The notes below the pieces were generated by a model, which was not told where the DNA came from, made no database searches, and saw only the letters and a program-made list of their open reading frames with translations. A program made the position numbers and the translations under genes. DNA of 64,000 bases, from the NCBI GenBank assembly GCA_958295695.1, contig OY282363.1, positions 2,856,225 through 2,920,224 on the forward strand. The letters are read 5' to 3'. Source of the stretch: an uncultured Alphaproteobacteria bacterium (GTDB lineage Bacteria > Pseudomonadota > Alphaproteobacteria > SP197). Shown here one piece after another: positions 8,902-16,206 of this stretch. Positions within the stretch are counted from its first letter, which is position 1. The number at the start of each line of letters is the position of its first letter.

Positions 8902-8935
8902 GCCGGCCGCTTCCGGGCGTCCCGGAGCGGCCGGC
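8902..8935 (+). other. Long intercistronic hairpin between aorB and aorC
   Basis: The left arm GCCGGCCGCTTCCGGG (8902-8917), the loop CGT and the right arm CCCGGAGCGGCCGGC (8921-8935) form a 15-bp stem with one bulged base, followed by CTTCTT. It lies 29 bp before aorC. It could stabilise the upstream mRNA or attenuate transcription so that less FAD subunit is made; there is no proper U-tract. Confidence 0.55.
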
Positions 8936-8963
8936 CTTCTTCCCGGCAAGGGAGGACGGAACC

Positions 8964-10223
8964 ATGAGCTATGTCGTTGTCGGCGCCGGGCCCGCCGGCG
9001 TGATCGCCGCGGAAACCCTGTCGCGCATGGGCCATGGCGGCGCCATCACGCTGATCTCGGGCGAGGCGGAACCGCCCTACTCGCGCATGGCCATCCCCTA
9101 CCTCCTGGCCGAGGACATCGGGGAAGAGGGCACGCACCTGCGCCACGCCGACGGCCACTACGAGGGCATGGGCATCGACGTGAGGCGCGAGCGGGTCGCC
9201 GCGGTCGACAGCGCCGGCGGGACGCTCCGCTTCGAAGGCGGCGGGTCCATGGGCTACGACAAGCTGCTGCTCGCCACCGGCGCCACGCCGGTCCGGCCGC
9301 CGATCCCCGGCATGGACCTCGACAAGGTCATGTCCTGCTGGACCCTCGAGGACGCGCGCGGCATCGTCGCCGGCGCGAAGCCCGGCGACGATGTCGTCCT
9401 GATGGGCGCGGGCTTCATCGGCTGCATCGTCCTCGAGGCGCTGGTCGCCCGGAAGGTCAACCTCACGGTCATCGAGATGGCCGACCGCATGGTCGCGCGC
9501 ATGATGGACAAGACCGGCGGCGACATGATCGCGGCCTGGTGCGAGAGCAGGGGCGTGACGGTCCACGTCTCGACCGGGGTCGTCGGCGTCTCGGAGAACG
9601 GCGACGGCGCGCTCACCCTCGACCTGGACGGCAAGGCCCCGGTCCGGGCCGACCTCGTGGTCTGCGCCACGGGCGTCGCGTCCAACACGGGCTTCCTGGA
9701 AGGCAGCGGCGTCGACACCGGCGTCGGCGTCATCGTCGACGAGCACATGGAGACCAGCGCGCCCGGCGTCTACGCCGCGGGCGACGTGGCGGCCGGCTTC
9801 GATTTCATGACCGGCGGCCACGACGTGCACGCCATCCAGCCCACCGCCAGCGAGCACGGCCGCGTCGCCGCCCTGAACATGGGCGGGCGGCCTACGGCCT
9901 ACCGCGGCAGCCTCGCGATGAACACGCTCAACACGCTCGGCCTGATCTCCACGTCCTACGGCCTGTGGGATGGCGTCGAGGGCGGCGACGAGGCGGTTTC
10001 GGTCGACAGGGGACGCTCGAGGTATCTGCGGCTGAGCTTCCGGGACGACGTGCTGGTCGGCTGTCTGGCGCTGGGGCTGACGCAGCATGTCGGCGTGGTG
10101 CGCGGCCTGATCCAGACCCGCGCGCCGCTCGGCGGGTGGAAGGACGCGCTGATGGACGATCCCCACCGGATCATGTCGGCCTATCTCGCCTGCGCGCAGG
10201 ACGCCTCCCGACGCGCCGCATGA
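8964..10223 (+). CDS. aorC: FAD/NAD(P)-binding oxidoreductase subunit of the AOR complex
   Basis: This 419-residue pyridine nucleotide-disulfide-type flavoprotein has an N-terminal FAD dinucleotide motif YVVVGAGPAGVIAAETL, a central NAD-binding segment VVLMGAGFIGCIVLEAL, and the FAD-contact signature GVYAAGDVAAG. It matches the FAD subunit (AorC) that gives bacterial AOR complexes NAD+-reducing or NADH-oxidising ability. The start at 8964 follows GGAGGA at ideal spacing; an upstream extension of the frame has no similarity. Its stop overlaps the start of the MoaD-like gene (ATGA). Other nitrite-reductase-like or rubredoxin reductases share this fold, so the assignment rests on the operon. Confidence 0.82.
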   Translation: MSYVVVGAGPAGVIAAETLSRMGHGGAITLISGEAEPPYSRMAIPYLLAEDIGEEGTHLRHADGHYEGMGIDVRRERVAAVDSAGGTLRFEGGGSMGYDKLLLATGATPVRPPIPGMDLDKVMSCWTLEDARGIVAGAKPGDDVVLMGAGFIGCIVLEALVARKVNLTVIEMADRMVARMMDKTGGDMIAAWCESRGVTVHVSTGVVGVSENGDGALTLDLDGKAPVRADLVVCATGVASNTGFLEGSGVDTGVGVIVDEHMETSAPGVYAAGDVAAGFDFMTGGHDVHAIQPTASEHGRVAALNMGGRPTAYRGSLAMNTLNTLGLISTSYGLWDGVEGGDEAVSVDRGRSRYLRLSFRDDVLVGCLALGLTQHVGVVRGLIQTRAPLGGWKDALMDDPHRIMSAYLACAQDASRRAA

Positions 10224-10468
10224 GGATCCTGGTCAGGACCGCCGGTCTCCTGGGCAGGCGCCTGCCGCCGGGTTCGGAGAAGAACCGCGCCTGGATCGAA
10301 GCGCCCGATGGCTCCACGCCGAAGAGCGTTATGGACCGGCTCGGCTTCCCCGAGGGCGGCTACCTCGTCACGCTCAACGGCAAGGCGGTGCCGACGGCCC
10401 GGCGGACCGAGGTGGAACTGGCCGACGGCGACGACCTCGCGCTCATGCCGCCGCTCAAGGGCGGCTGA
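10220..10468 (+). CDS. MoaD/ThiS-family sulfur carrier protein
   Basis: This 82-residue beta-grasp protein ends in the diagnostic Gly-Gly tail (LMPPLKGG) that is adenylated and thiocarboxylated in MoaD and ThiS. The motif EVELADGDDLALMPP is typical just before the tail. Its start overlaps the aorC stop (ATGA), so translation is coupled. In AOR operons such a carrier is thought to supply dithiolene sulfur for the special W/Mo-pterin cofactor; that role is inferred from position. Confidence 0.82.
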   Translation: MRILVRTAGLLGRRLPPGSEKNRAWIEAPDGSTPKSVMDRLGFPEGGYLVTLNGKAVPTARRTEVELADGDDLALMPPLKGG

Positions 10469-10469
10469 T

Positions 10470-10727
10470 CTACTCCCGTTTCCGCTCCATCTCGATGGCG
10501 CGGGGGGTGTGGGTCCTGGCGTCGATGTCGTAGCCCTCGCGGATCTCGACGTTGCGCAGGATGACCTCCAGCACGCGGGCGTCGTCGAAGTCGCCGTGGC
10601 CGGGTTCGGCGTATTTCTCGCGGAGGTGGCGCACCATCTCGAGCTCGTTGGGGGTGAGCCGGCCCTCGACCGCGTCGATGGTCTCGAACAGCGCCGTGAC
10701 ATGGACGTGGCGGGCGAGGTCGACCAT
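10470..10727 (-). CDS. Small hypothetical protein downstream of the aldolase gene
   Basis: An 85-residue soluble, charged protein, MVDLARHVHVTALFETIDAVE at the start and ending THTPRAIEMERKRE. A purine-rich site (AGGGGGCGGC) precedes its ATG, 9 bp after the aldolase stop, so it is the second gene of that transcript. Its stop abuts the convergent moaD-like gene. The sequence looks helical with no signal or membrane segment, and I do not recognise the family. A coding call is favoured by ribosome site, spacing and normal amino-acid composition. Confidence 0.55.
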   Translation of the reverse strand: MVDLARHVHVTALFETIDAVEGRLTPNELEMVRHLREKYAEPGHGDFDDARVLEVILRNVEIREGYDIDARTHTPRAIEMERKRE

Positions 10728-10735
10728 GCCGCCCC

Positions 10736-11491
10736 CTACCGCCCGATCGTCGCCTTGGCGTCGGCGACCGCGCGGCCGACGCCGTCGATCAGCGCCGCGA
10801 TGTCGTCGATGAGGGCGGCGAAGGTCAGGCCGATCTCGCGCGCGGCCTCCATGTCGTCCTTCGTGTAGACGTTCATGCCGAAAGCCTTGCCGGCGGCCAT
10901 GCAGGCCCCGGCCACGCGCCGGCGGTCGGCGGCGTCGTCCTCGCCGAACGCGCCCGCGCGCCCGCGCGCCATGTTGAGGTCGGCCGGCCCGAGGAAGACG
11001 CCGTCGACGCCCTCGAGCCCGAGGATGGCGTCCACGTCGTCCAGCGCGCCCACGGTCTCGACCATCGGATAGAAGCTCACCCGCCGGTTCTCCGCCGCGT
11101 GGAAGCCCTCGCCGGCGCCGCCGTAGCCGAAGGTGCGGCCTCCGCCGACGCTGCGGTCGCCCATGGGCGGATACTTGGCGTAGGACGCCAGCTCGCGGGC
11201 GTGGGCGAGGTCCTCGACATGCGGGACGATCACGCCCGAAGCGCCCGAATCGAGGGGGTGCTGGATGGCGATCCGGGTCGGCTCCGCGACGCGGCAGAAG
11301 GAGGAGAGTCCGGACTCGCGCGCCAGCAGGATCAGGCGGTCGACGTCGCCGCGACCGAAGACGCCGTGCTCGAGATCGAGCGTGACGCCATCGCAGCCGG
11401 CGATCCTGGCCGCCTCGACCGCCGCCGCGTTCGCGCTCGCGAGCCACAGGGTGTAGGCGACCTCGCGCGTCTCGAGGGAAGGGGTGGCCAT
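10736..11491 (-). CDS. HpcH/HpaI-family aldolase
   Basis: This 251-residue TIM-barrel class II pyruvate aldolase has the family blocks DGVTLDLEHGVFGRGDV, GASGVIVPHVEDLAHA, FYPMVETVGALDDVD (metal-binding glutamate) and GVFLGPADLNMARG. Such enzymes cleave 4-hydroxy-2-oxo acids or related beta-hydroxy acids into pyruvate or glyoxylate plus an aldehyde. An aldehyde product would fit with the adjacent AOR operon, but that link is inference. ATG 11491 (MATPSLE) is chosen because GGGAGA lies seven bases upstream; the open frame extends 26 codons further without similarity. Confidence 0.85.
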   Translation of the reverse strand: MATPSLETREVAYTLWLASANAAAVEAARIAGCDGVTLDLEHGVFGRGDVDRLILLARESGLSSFCRVAEPTRIAIQHPLDSGASGVIVPHVEDLAHARELASYAKYPPMGDRSVGGGRTFGYGGAGEGFHAAENRRVSFYPMVETVGALDDVDAILGLEGVDGVFLGPADLNMARGRAGAFGEDDAADRRRVAGACMAAGKAFGMNVYTKDDMEAAREIGLTFAALIDDIAALIDGVGRAVADAKATIGR

Positions 11492-11619
11492 GGCAGCGTC
11501 TCCCGCGGTTCGCCCCATGCTACGCAAGCCGGCCGCGTCCGTCGATGCGGCGCGCCATGGCGGTTCCAACGGGGCCGGACCCGCTCTATCGTCGCGCGGC
11601 CCGAGGCCCGGAGCCCGCC

Positions 11620-12549
11620 ATGAACGCCACGCCCGCCATCGACCTTCCCGCCGACCGGCCGTTGTTGACCGACGGCGGCATGGGCGAGGCGCTGGCCCTG
11701 CGCGGTATCCGGGAGCCCGGCTCGCCCTTCTGGTCGGGCCGCGCGCTGGTCGCCCGTCCCGACGCGGTCGAGGCGCTCCATCGCGAGTTCATCCGGGCGG
11801 GGGCCGACCTCATCGTCACCAACACCTACGGCGTCGTCCGCGCGTTCATGCGCGACATCGGCATCGAGGACCGTTTCGAGGAGCTGAACCTGAAGGCCGC
11901 CGAGCTGGCCGCCGGCGCGCGCGAGGCCGAGGGCCGCGACGTGCTGGTCGCGGGCTCCCTGCCGCCGCTGTCCGACAGCTACCGACCCGACGAGGTGGAG
12001 CCCGAGGACCGGCTGCTGGAGCTCTACGCGGAGCAGGCCGCGATCCTGGCGCCCCATGTCGACCTCTTCGTCGCCGAGACGCTGACCACCGTCGCCGAGA
12101 CCCGCGCCGCGGCGACGGCGGCCGCGGCGACGGGCAGGCCGGTCTGGGTGAGCTGGAGCCTTCACGAAACCCGCGACGGCCGCCTCAAGGGCGGGGCGAC
12201 CGTGGCGGAGGCGGCGGCGAGCGTCGCCGACCGGCCGGTCGGCGCCTTCCTCGCCAACTGCTGCTCGCCGGAGGCGGTCACGCGCGCCCTTCCGGCGCTG
12301 CTCGCGCTCGGCCGGCCCACCGGCGGCTACGCCAACACCTTCCATCCCATCGATCCCGGCCAGAAGGACGTGAGCCACCGCGGCGACCTCGACGCGGACG
12401 CCTACGCCGGCCACGCCGCCGACTGGATCGCCGGCGGCGCCCGCATCGTCGGCGGCTGCTGCGGCGCCCTGCCCGGCCACATCGCCCGCATGCGGGCGAC
12501 GATCGACGAGGGCTGCCACCGCCGTTCCGGCCGGCCCTTCGGGCCATGA
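11620..12549 (+). CDS. Homocysteine S-methyltransferase family protein
   Basis: This 309-residue (beta/alpha)8 protein is of the MHT/MmuM type. It starts with the conserved LLTDGGMGEALALRG and has TNTYGVVRAFM. Zinc-thiolate ligands are visible as FLANCCSPEAV (about residue 212) and GGCCG near the C-terminus. The enzyme would move a methyl group from a donor such as S-methylmethionine or a betaine to homocysteine; the donor is not evident. It is a stand-alone gene, divergent from the aldolase gene. Confidence 0.85.
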   Translation: MNATPAIDLPADRPLLTDGGMGEALALRGIREPGSPFWSGRALVARPDAVEALHREFIRAGADLIVTNTYGVVRAFMRDIGIEDRFEELNLKAAELAAGAREAEGRDVLVAGSLPPLSDSYRPDEVEPEDRLLELYAEQAAILAPHVDLFVAETLTTVAETRAAATAAAATGRPVWVSWSLHETRDGRLKGGATVAEAAASVADRPVGAFLANCCSPEAVTRALPALLALGRPTGGYANTFHPIDPGQKDVSHRGDLDADAYAGHAADWIAGGARIVGGCCGALPGHIARMRATIDEGCHRRSGRPFGP

Positions 12550-12607
12550 AGGCCGCCGCCCGGCCGGGAAACGCCATGGCGCATCGCTCGACCGACAAGA
12601 CGGTGGC

Positions 12608-12672
12608 TCATCCCGAGGCGCCCCGGGCTTGCCGAAGGGGACGGTCCCGATCCAATCCGACAGGATGACGCT
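12608..12672. repeat. Intergenic palindromic repeat, copy 1
   Basis: This stretch contains CGCCCCGGGCTTGCCGAAGG and, further on, GATCCAATCCGACAGGATGA followed by CGCTC. Both halves recur around 56383-56501, and the first half also near 43303. It lies downstream of the methyltransferase gene, convergent with the next gene. Such dispersed elements in alphaproteobacteria often act as terminators or mRNA stability elements; the role here is not known. Confidence 0.6.
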
Positions 12673-12727
12673 CCGTTGCGCGGCCGTCAGCAGGTCGGCG
12701 CCGCGCGGACGGGCCGTCGAGGCGCGG

Positions 12728-13096
12728 TCAGCCTTCGGCGTCGGCCTCGTCGAAGACCTCCTTGGCGATCCGCAGCCCGGCGACCCCCGCCGGCCAGCCG
12801 CCGTAGTGCGAGAGGTGGATCATCATCTCCCCGATCTCCTCGCGGGTGACGCCGTTGGCGAGCGCGCCCTTCAGGTGCGCCTTGAGTTGCGGGTCCCGAC
12901 CCGTCACAGCCAGCGCGGCGCAGGTGATCATCGAGCGGTCGCGCGGCGCCAGGCCCGGCCGCGACCAGATGTCGCCGAAGAGGTGCTCGACGGTGATGTC
13001 GATGAGGTCCCGGCTCACCTCGTCTCCTTGCGGCACCCGGCCCCACATTTTCCTTGCGAGGGCCTCGCCGCGCGCGCGGCGGTCGTTGTCGGTCAC
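12728..13096 (-). CDS. Carboxymuconolactone decarboxylase-family protein
   Basis: This 122-residue all-helical protein carries the PcaC-like segment MITCAALAVTGRDPQLKAHL, then ALANGVTREEIGEMMIHLSHYGGWPAG, typical of 4-carboxymuconolactone decarboxylases and relatives in the AhpD fold. It lacks the CxxC of AhpD peroxidases. GTG 13096 is the best start because GGGAGGAAT stands at ideal distance; the frame upstream is open but unrelated. No other protocatechuate genes are nearby, so the substrate is uncertain. Confidence 0.82.
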   Translation of the reverse strand: MTDNDRRARGEALARKMWGRVPQGDEVSRDLIDITVEHLFGDIWSRPGLAPRDRSMITCAALAVTGRDPQLKAHLKGALANGVTREEIGEMMIHLSHYGGWPAGVAGLRIAKEVFDEADAEG

Positions 13097-13222
13097 GGTC
13101 GATTCCTCCCCGGTCCGTCGCGGCGCGGCGTGACGGCACGTAGTGTATCGGTTTGACATTGGCCGCGCTTCGGTCCGGCTTCCGCGGCGCGCACCTGCCC
13201 TCCGCGCCGGGCGGCGGTCCGC

Positions 13223-13262
13223 ATAAATCGCGATTTATCGACAAATCGCTTTTTTGTTGACA
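13223..13262 (+). promoter_or_regulatory. Perfect 16-bp palindrome next to a -35-like hexamer
   Basis: ATAAATCGCGATTTAT (13223-13238) is a perfect palindrome in strikingly AT-rich sequence for this genome. Nineteen bases later a consensus -35 hexamer TTGACA (13257-13262) begins; the -10 is not obvious. A related half-site AAATCG recurs at 13243. This looks like an operator-promoter for the DGQHR gene downstream. The repressor, if any, is not identified. Confidence 0.5.
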
Positions 13263-13289
13263 GGCTCCCCTTGCCATGGCCCAATGCAT

Positions 13290-13323
13290 GACGGGCGCAT
13301 CGCCTAGGAACGATGCGCCCGTC
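13290..13323 (+). other. Perfect 13-bp-stem hairpin in the leader of the DGQHR gene
   Basis: GACGGGCGCATCG (13290-13302), an eight-base loop CCTAGGAA, and CGATGCGCCCGTC (13311-13323) form a perfect stem. No U-tract follows, so it is not a standard terminator. It lies between the promoter-like sequence and the ribosome site at 13348, so it would be in the 5' leader. It may be an attenuator, a protein-binding RNA structure, or an end of the inserted unit. Confidence 0.6.
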
Positions 13324-13359
13324 TGGTGAAACCCCGATGCTCGAGTGAAGGAGGCTTCA

Positions 13360-14340
13360 ATGGCCGAATATAGCACGATCCGCGAGTTCGCGGAAGCCGC
13401 CCAGGACGGCGAGGTGGCGACGGTCGCCATCTCGCGGGACGACGCGGCATGGGTCCATTCCTGGCAGAGGGCGTGGCCCGAAACCCAGCGCGCGATCAGC
13501 GCGTCCCATGCGACGGCCCTCCGGGCGGCCATGGAGAATGGCGCGTGGGCCGACGGCTCGACGCTGCACATCGCCCGCTGCGACGGCGCCGAGTCGCCGT
13601 TCCTCGCCGACGGTCAGCACCGGATGGCGGCGCACGAACAGGTCGGCAAGACCATCCGTTACGCCGTATCGATGCGGGCCTTCGCCGACAAGGGTGAGGT
13701 CGGGCGCTACTTCGCGTCGCTCGACACCGCGGCCCGCAAACGGTCCAAGAGCGACCAGAGGGCGGCCTTCGCCGACCGGCTCACCGGCTACGCCGAGGTG
13801 GAGCCGGTCGCTCTTCGCGCCGCGATGTGGGGCGCTCTGGAAGTCCTCGAAGCGAGGACATCCGGCGGCTTCCTCTACACGCCGGCGGCGCATGTGGCCG
13901 CGTGGAACGATCGGCACGAACTGATCGCCGAGTATGTGGCGCAGATCAGGCGGCAGCCGCGCAACAACAAGCCGCTGCGCGGGGTCGCCGTGATCGCGCC
14001 ATGCCTGCATCTGCTGGCCGCCGACAGGGAACGGGCGAGAGACTTCATCTACGAGGTGTCGGCTCCGCAGGATGGCGACAACTGGCCGGCCGCCTGCCGA
14101 GACTGGCTCAACATGACGCCCAGGCAGCTGCGCGATTCCGGGAAGTTGAAGGGACCGGACGGACAGATCAAGGTGCGCACGGCGACGGCCATGGTGCTGT
14201 TCGCGGCCTACAACCGGCGCCTTGCGAACAAGCCGGTTCCGACGCGCAATCCGTTCGCTGTCGCCCACCTGCTCCGCCGCGACGGCGACGCGGTGTTCGA
14301 TGGCTGGACGCACGATGTGAAGCAGGAGTGGTTCCGGTGA
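13360..14340 (+). CDS. DGQHR-motif (ParB-like) phage-type protein
   Basis: This 326-residue protein has the motif FLADGQHRMAAHEQ at residues 81-94, with D84-G-Q-H-R88. It is followed after about 30 residues by YFASLDTAARKRSKSDQ. Both features occur in ParB/Srx-fold proteins common on phages and integrative elements, and DGQHR also names a domain in DndB. No HTH is evident. Its biochemical role is unknown; ParB-type proteins may bind CTP or nick DNA, but this is not shown. AAGGAGG lies just before ATG 13360. Its stop overlaps the next gene (GTGA), so the two are coupled. Confidence 0.6.
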   Translation: MAEYSTIREFAEAAQDGEVATVAISRDDAAWVHSWQRAWPETQRAISASHATALRAAMENGAWADGSTLHIARCDGAESPFLADGQHRMAAHEQVGKTIRYAVSMRAFADKGEVGRYFASLDTAARKRSKSDQRAAFADRLTGYAEVEPVALRAAMWGALEVLEARTSGGFLYTPAAHVAAWNDRHELIAEYVAQIRRQPRNNKPLRGVAVIAPCLHLLAADRERARDFIYEVSAPQDGDNWPAACRDWLNMTPRQLRDSGKLKGPDGQIKVRTATAMVLFAAYNRRLANKPVPTRNPFAVAHLLRRDGDAVFDGWTHDVKQEWFR

Positions 14341-14921
14341 CGCTCGAGCGTTACTGCCATCGGTGCGGGGCGGCTGTCGCCGCCTCGTACCCCACTTGGC
14401 AAGGGCGCTGCGACGATTGCCGGACCGTTCGTTACTGCTATATATGCGGCGGCGCCATGCTGGAGCCCTATCGGGTGGTGCGGCGCATCGGTGGGGGTGG
14501 GGTGCGTTGTTGCCCAGCCTGCAAGGATGCCGCCGCGCGGCGGCGGATTGCGGCGGCGGCTTCCATACCCAAGGAAGTCCGTTCGGAAAACGCGAGGAAA
14601 GGAACCGAAACCCGCCAACGCCGGAAGGCCCAGGCCGAAGCCCAAGCCGAGGAATCCCGGCTGATCCGCCTGTGGCGGGAGGAGCAGGGTCATCGCTGTT
14701 GGGGCTGCGGATGCGACCTGCCGAACCGGTCGAAGAAAGCAAGGCGGTGCGACCGCTGCGCCAAGACGCGTCGGAACCATGCCGCTTTTCTCAGACGGTA
14801 TGGCCTTTCCGCGAAGCTTCACCCCTACCCGCCCGAACCCTATGCGCCGGACTTCGAGGCGATGCGGGCGCGGGAGGGACATGGAGCCGAGGGAAGGCCC
14901 GCGCCGCCGCCGACCGGGTGA
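14337..14921 (+). CDS. Multi-zinc-finger protein coupled to the DGQHR gene
   Basis: This 194-residue protein starts at GTG 14337 overlapping the preceding stop. It contains paired cysteines in series: CHRC, CDDC, CYIC, CPAC, then CWGCGC and RRCDRC towards the C-terminus. A lysine/arginine/glutamine-rich probable coiled or linker region (RSENARKGTETRQRRKAQAE) lies between. The pattern suggests three or so zinc ribbons, as in phage or plasmid nucleic-acid-binding proteins, or a degenerate HNH-like module. I recognise no defined family. Coupling with a phage-type gene supports a mobile-element origin. Confidence 0.6.
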   Translation: MTLERYCHRCGAAVAASYPTWQGRCDDCRTVRYCYICGGAMLEPYRVVRRIGGGGVRCCPACKDAAARRRIAAAASIPKEVRSENARKGTETRQRRKAQAEAQAEESRLIRLWREEQGHRCWGCGCDLPNRSKKARRCDRCAKTRRNHAAFLRRYGLSAKLHPYPPEPYAPDFEAMRAREGHGAEGRPAPPPTG

Positions 14922-14964
14922 CCTTTCGGACCGATGCGCCACCGACGGCGGGACACGGCGATCG

Positions 14965-15484
14965 CCAGCCCAGACCGTCGGCGGGCAGCTTGACGCCGAC
15001 GAACGGCGGCACGACGTGGCGGACGCGGTGGAACGTCCGCCGGTTCGCGATCTCGTGGAGCCTCACGCCGGGCCGCATTCCGAGGACGGCGTGCGGCAGG
15101 AGCGCCGCCGCGGTCGCGGGCGTGAAGAAGCCCATGGCCGCATAGGGCGCGAGCTTCACGAAGTCGATCGCGGTGAAGAAGCCGACCGCGTGGCGACATA
15201 GAGCGTCTTGTCGAGCTTCATGCCGAACGGGAAGACCCGGACGGGCGGCCCGCCCGCGTGCGCGACGAAGCCGGTGAAGCCCGACACGGCGCCGGCGACC
15301 GCGATCGTCCCGAAGAGGGCGGCGGCCAGCGCCATGCCGACCGTCGCGCCCGGCGGAAGCAGGCGCGGCGGACGCCGGTCCCAACGGCCCCGGCAGGCCC
15401 CGAGGCCGCCGCCGAAGCCGCCTTCGGAGACGCCGGAGACCGTCGCCGCCAGGACGGCGCGGAGCAGGAAGACGGGATCGGAGA
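14965..15484 (-). pseudogene. Decayed TauE/SafE-family (sulfite exporter) transporter
   Basis: Two minus-strand frames together resemble a TauE/SafE permease. One gives AATVSGVSEGGFGGGLGA, then MALAAALFGTIAVAGAVSGF and FVAHAGGPPVRVFPFGMKLD with KTLYVAT. About 15190-15200 similarity moves to another frame with VGFFTAIDFVKLAPYAAMGF and the GVKL end. Intact members are about 250 residues; here two membrane segments are missing (after GGGLGA and before the second repeat) and a frameshift breaks the rest. A functional product is unlikely. Confidence 0.72.
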
Positions 15485-15523
15485 GCGGCGCGGCCGGCGC
15501 GCCGGCGCGCGTCCCCGCCGGAC

Positions 15524-16120
15524 CTAGCAGACCTCGAAATGCGCCTCGGTCGGCCGTCCGTCCCTGCCGTTGATCGGCAGGAGGTCCTGCGGACAGGCGG
15601 ACATGGCCACGACGCAGTCCATCAGGGACTCGAAGGCGACATAATCGCCGGGCTTGGTGAGCGGGGCCTCGAAGCTCAGCGCGCCGTCGGGCCGCCAGGG
15701 AATGTTCATGAAGAGATTGAGCGGGGCGGGCGTGTGGGTCTCCTCGAGGCCCAATTCGGCCAGGCCGCGGCTCAGGTTGTCGGCGCAGTTGTCGTGGTAG
15801 CCCTCCACGCCCAGAAGATGGTAGCGCCAGCGGTCGCAGGCGGCCATCTGGGTGTCGTGGCGGCCGGGCGAGGTGTCCTCCACGAGCCTCAGGATCGGCC
15901 GCCGCCGGTTGGTGACGAGATCGTCGCCCACCAGGGGCGACATGCGCCGGTTGTAGGCCCGGGTGGCGTCCATGGCCATGTATTCGGCCATGTCCCCGGC
16001 GTTGAACGCCCACGTGTCGACGACCTGCTCGCCATGGGTGTTGACGATCTTGATGCGCCGACCCTTCCCGACGCGGACGGCCTTGCCGCCGCGCGCGGGC
16101 ACCGTCCGAACCTCGCCCAT
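15524..16120 (-). CDS. DUF1989 urea carboxylase-associated-type protein
   Basis: This 198-residue protein belongs to the DUF1989 family, which accompanies urea carboxylase or guanidine-using enzymes. Visible blocks are VRVGKGRRIKIVNTHGEQVV, DTWAFNAGDMAEYMAMDATR, CDRWRYHLLG and HDNCADNLSRGLAELG, then NLFMNIPW and GDYVAFESLMDCVVAMSACP. Recent work on relatives points to metal-dependent roles in carboxyguanidine or related metabolism, but no carboxylase or hydrolase partner is nearby. GGAGGAGA precedes ATG 16120. Confidence 0.8.
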   Translation of the reverse strand: MGEVRTVPARGGKAVRVGKGRRIKIVNTHGEQVVDTWAFNAGDMAEYMAMDATRAYNRRMSPLVGDDLVTNRRRPILRLVEDTSPGRHDTQMAACDRWRYHLLGVEGYHDNCADNLSRGLAELGLEETHTPAPLNLFMNIPWRPDGALSFEAPLTKPGDYVAFESLMDCVVAMSACPQDLLPINGRDGRPTEAHFEVC

Positions 16121-16206
16121 CCTGTCTCCTCCGGGGTGACTCCGTGCTCGCAACCGGCGGACATTGTGGGCATCCTGCGCCGCGACGCAACGGTCGGCCG
16201 GGAGCG

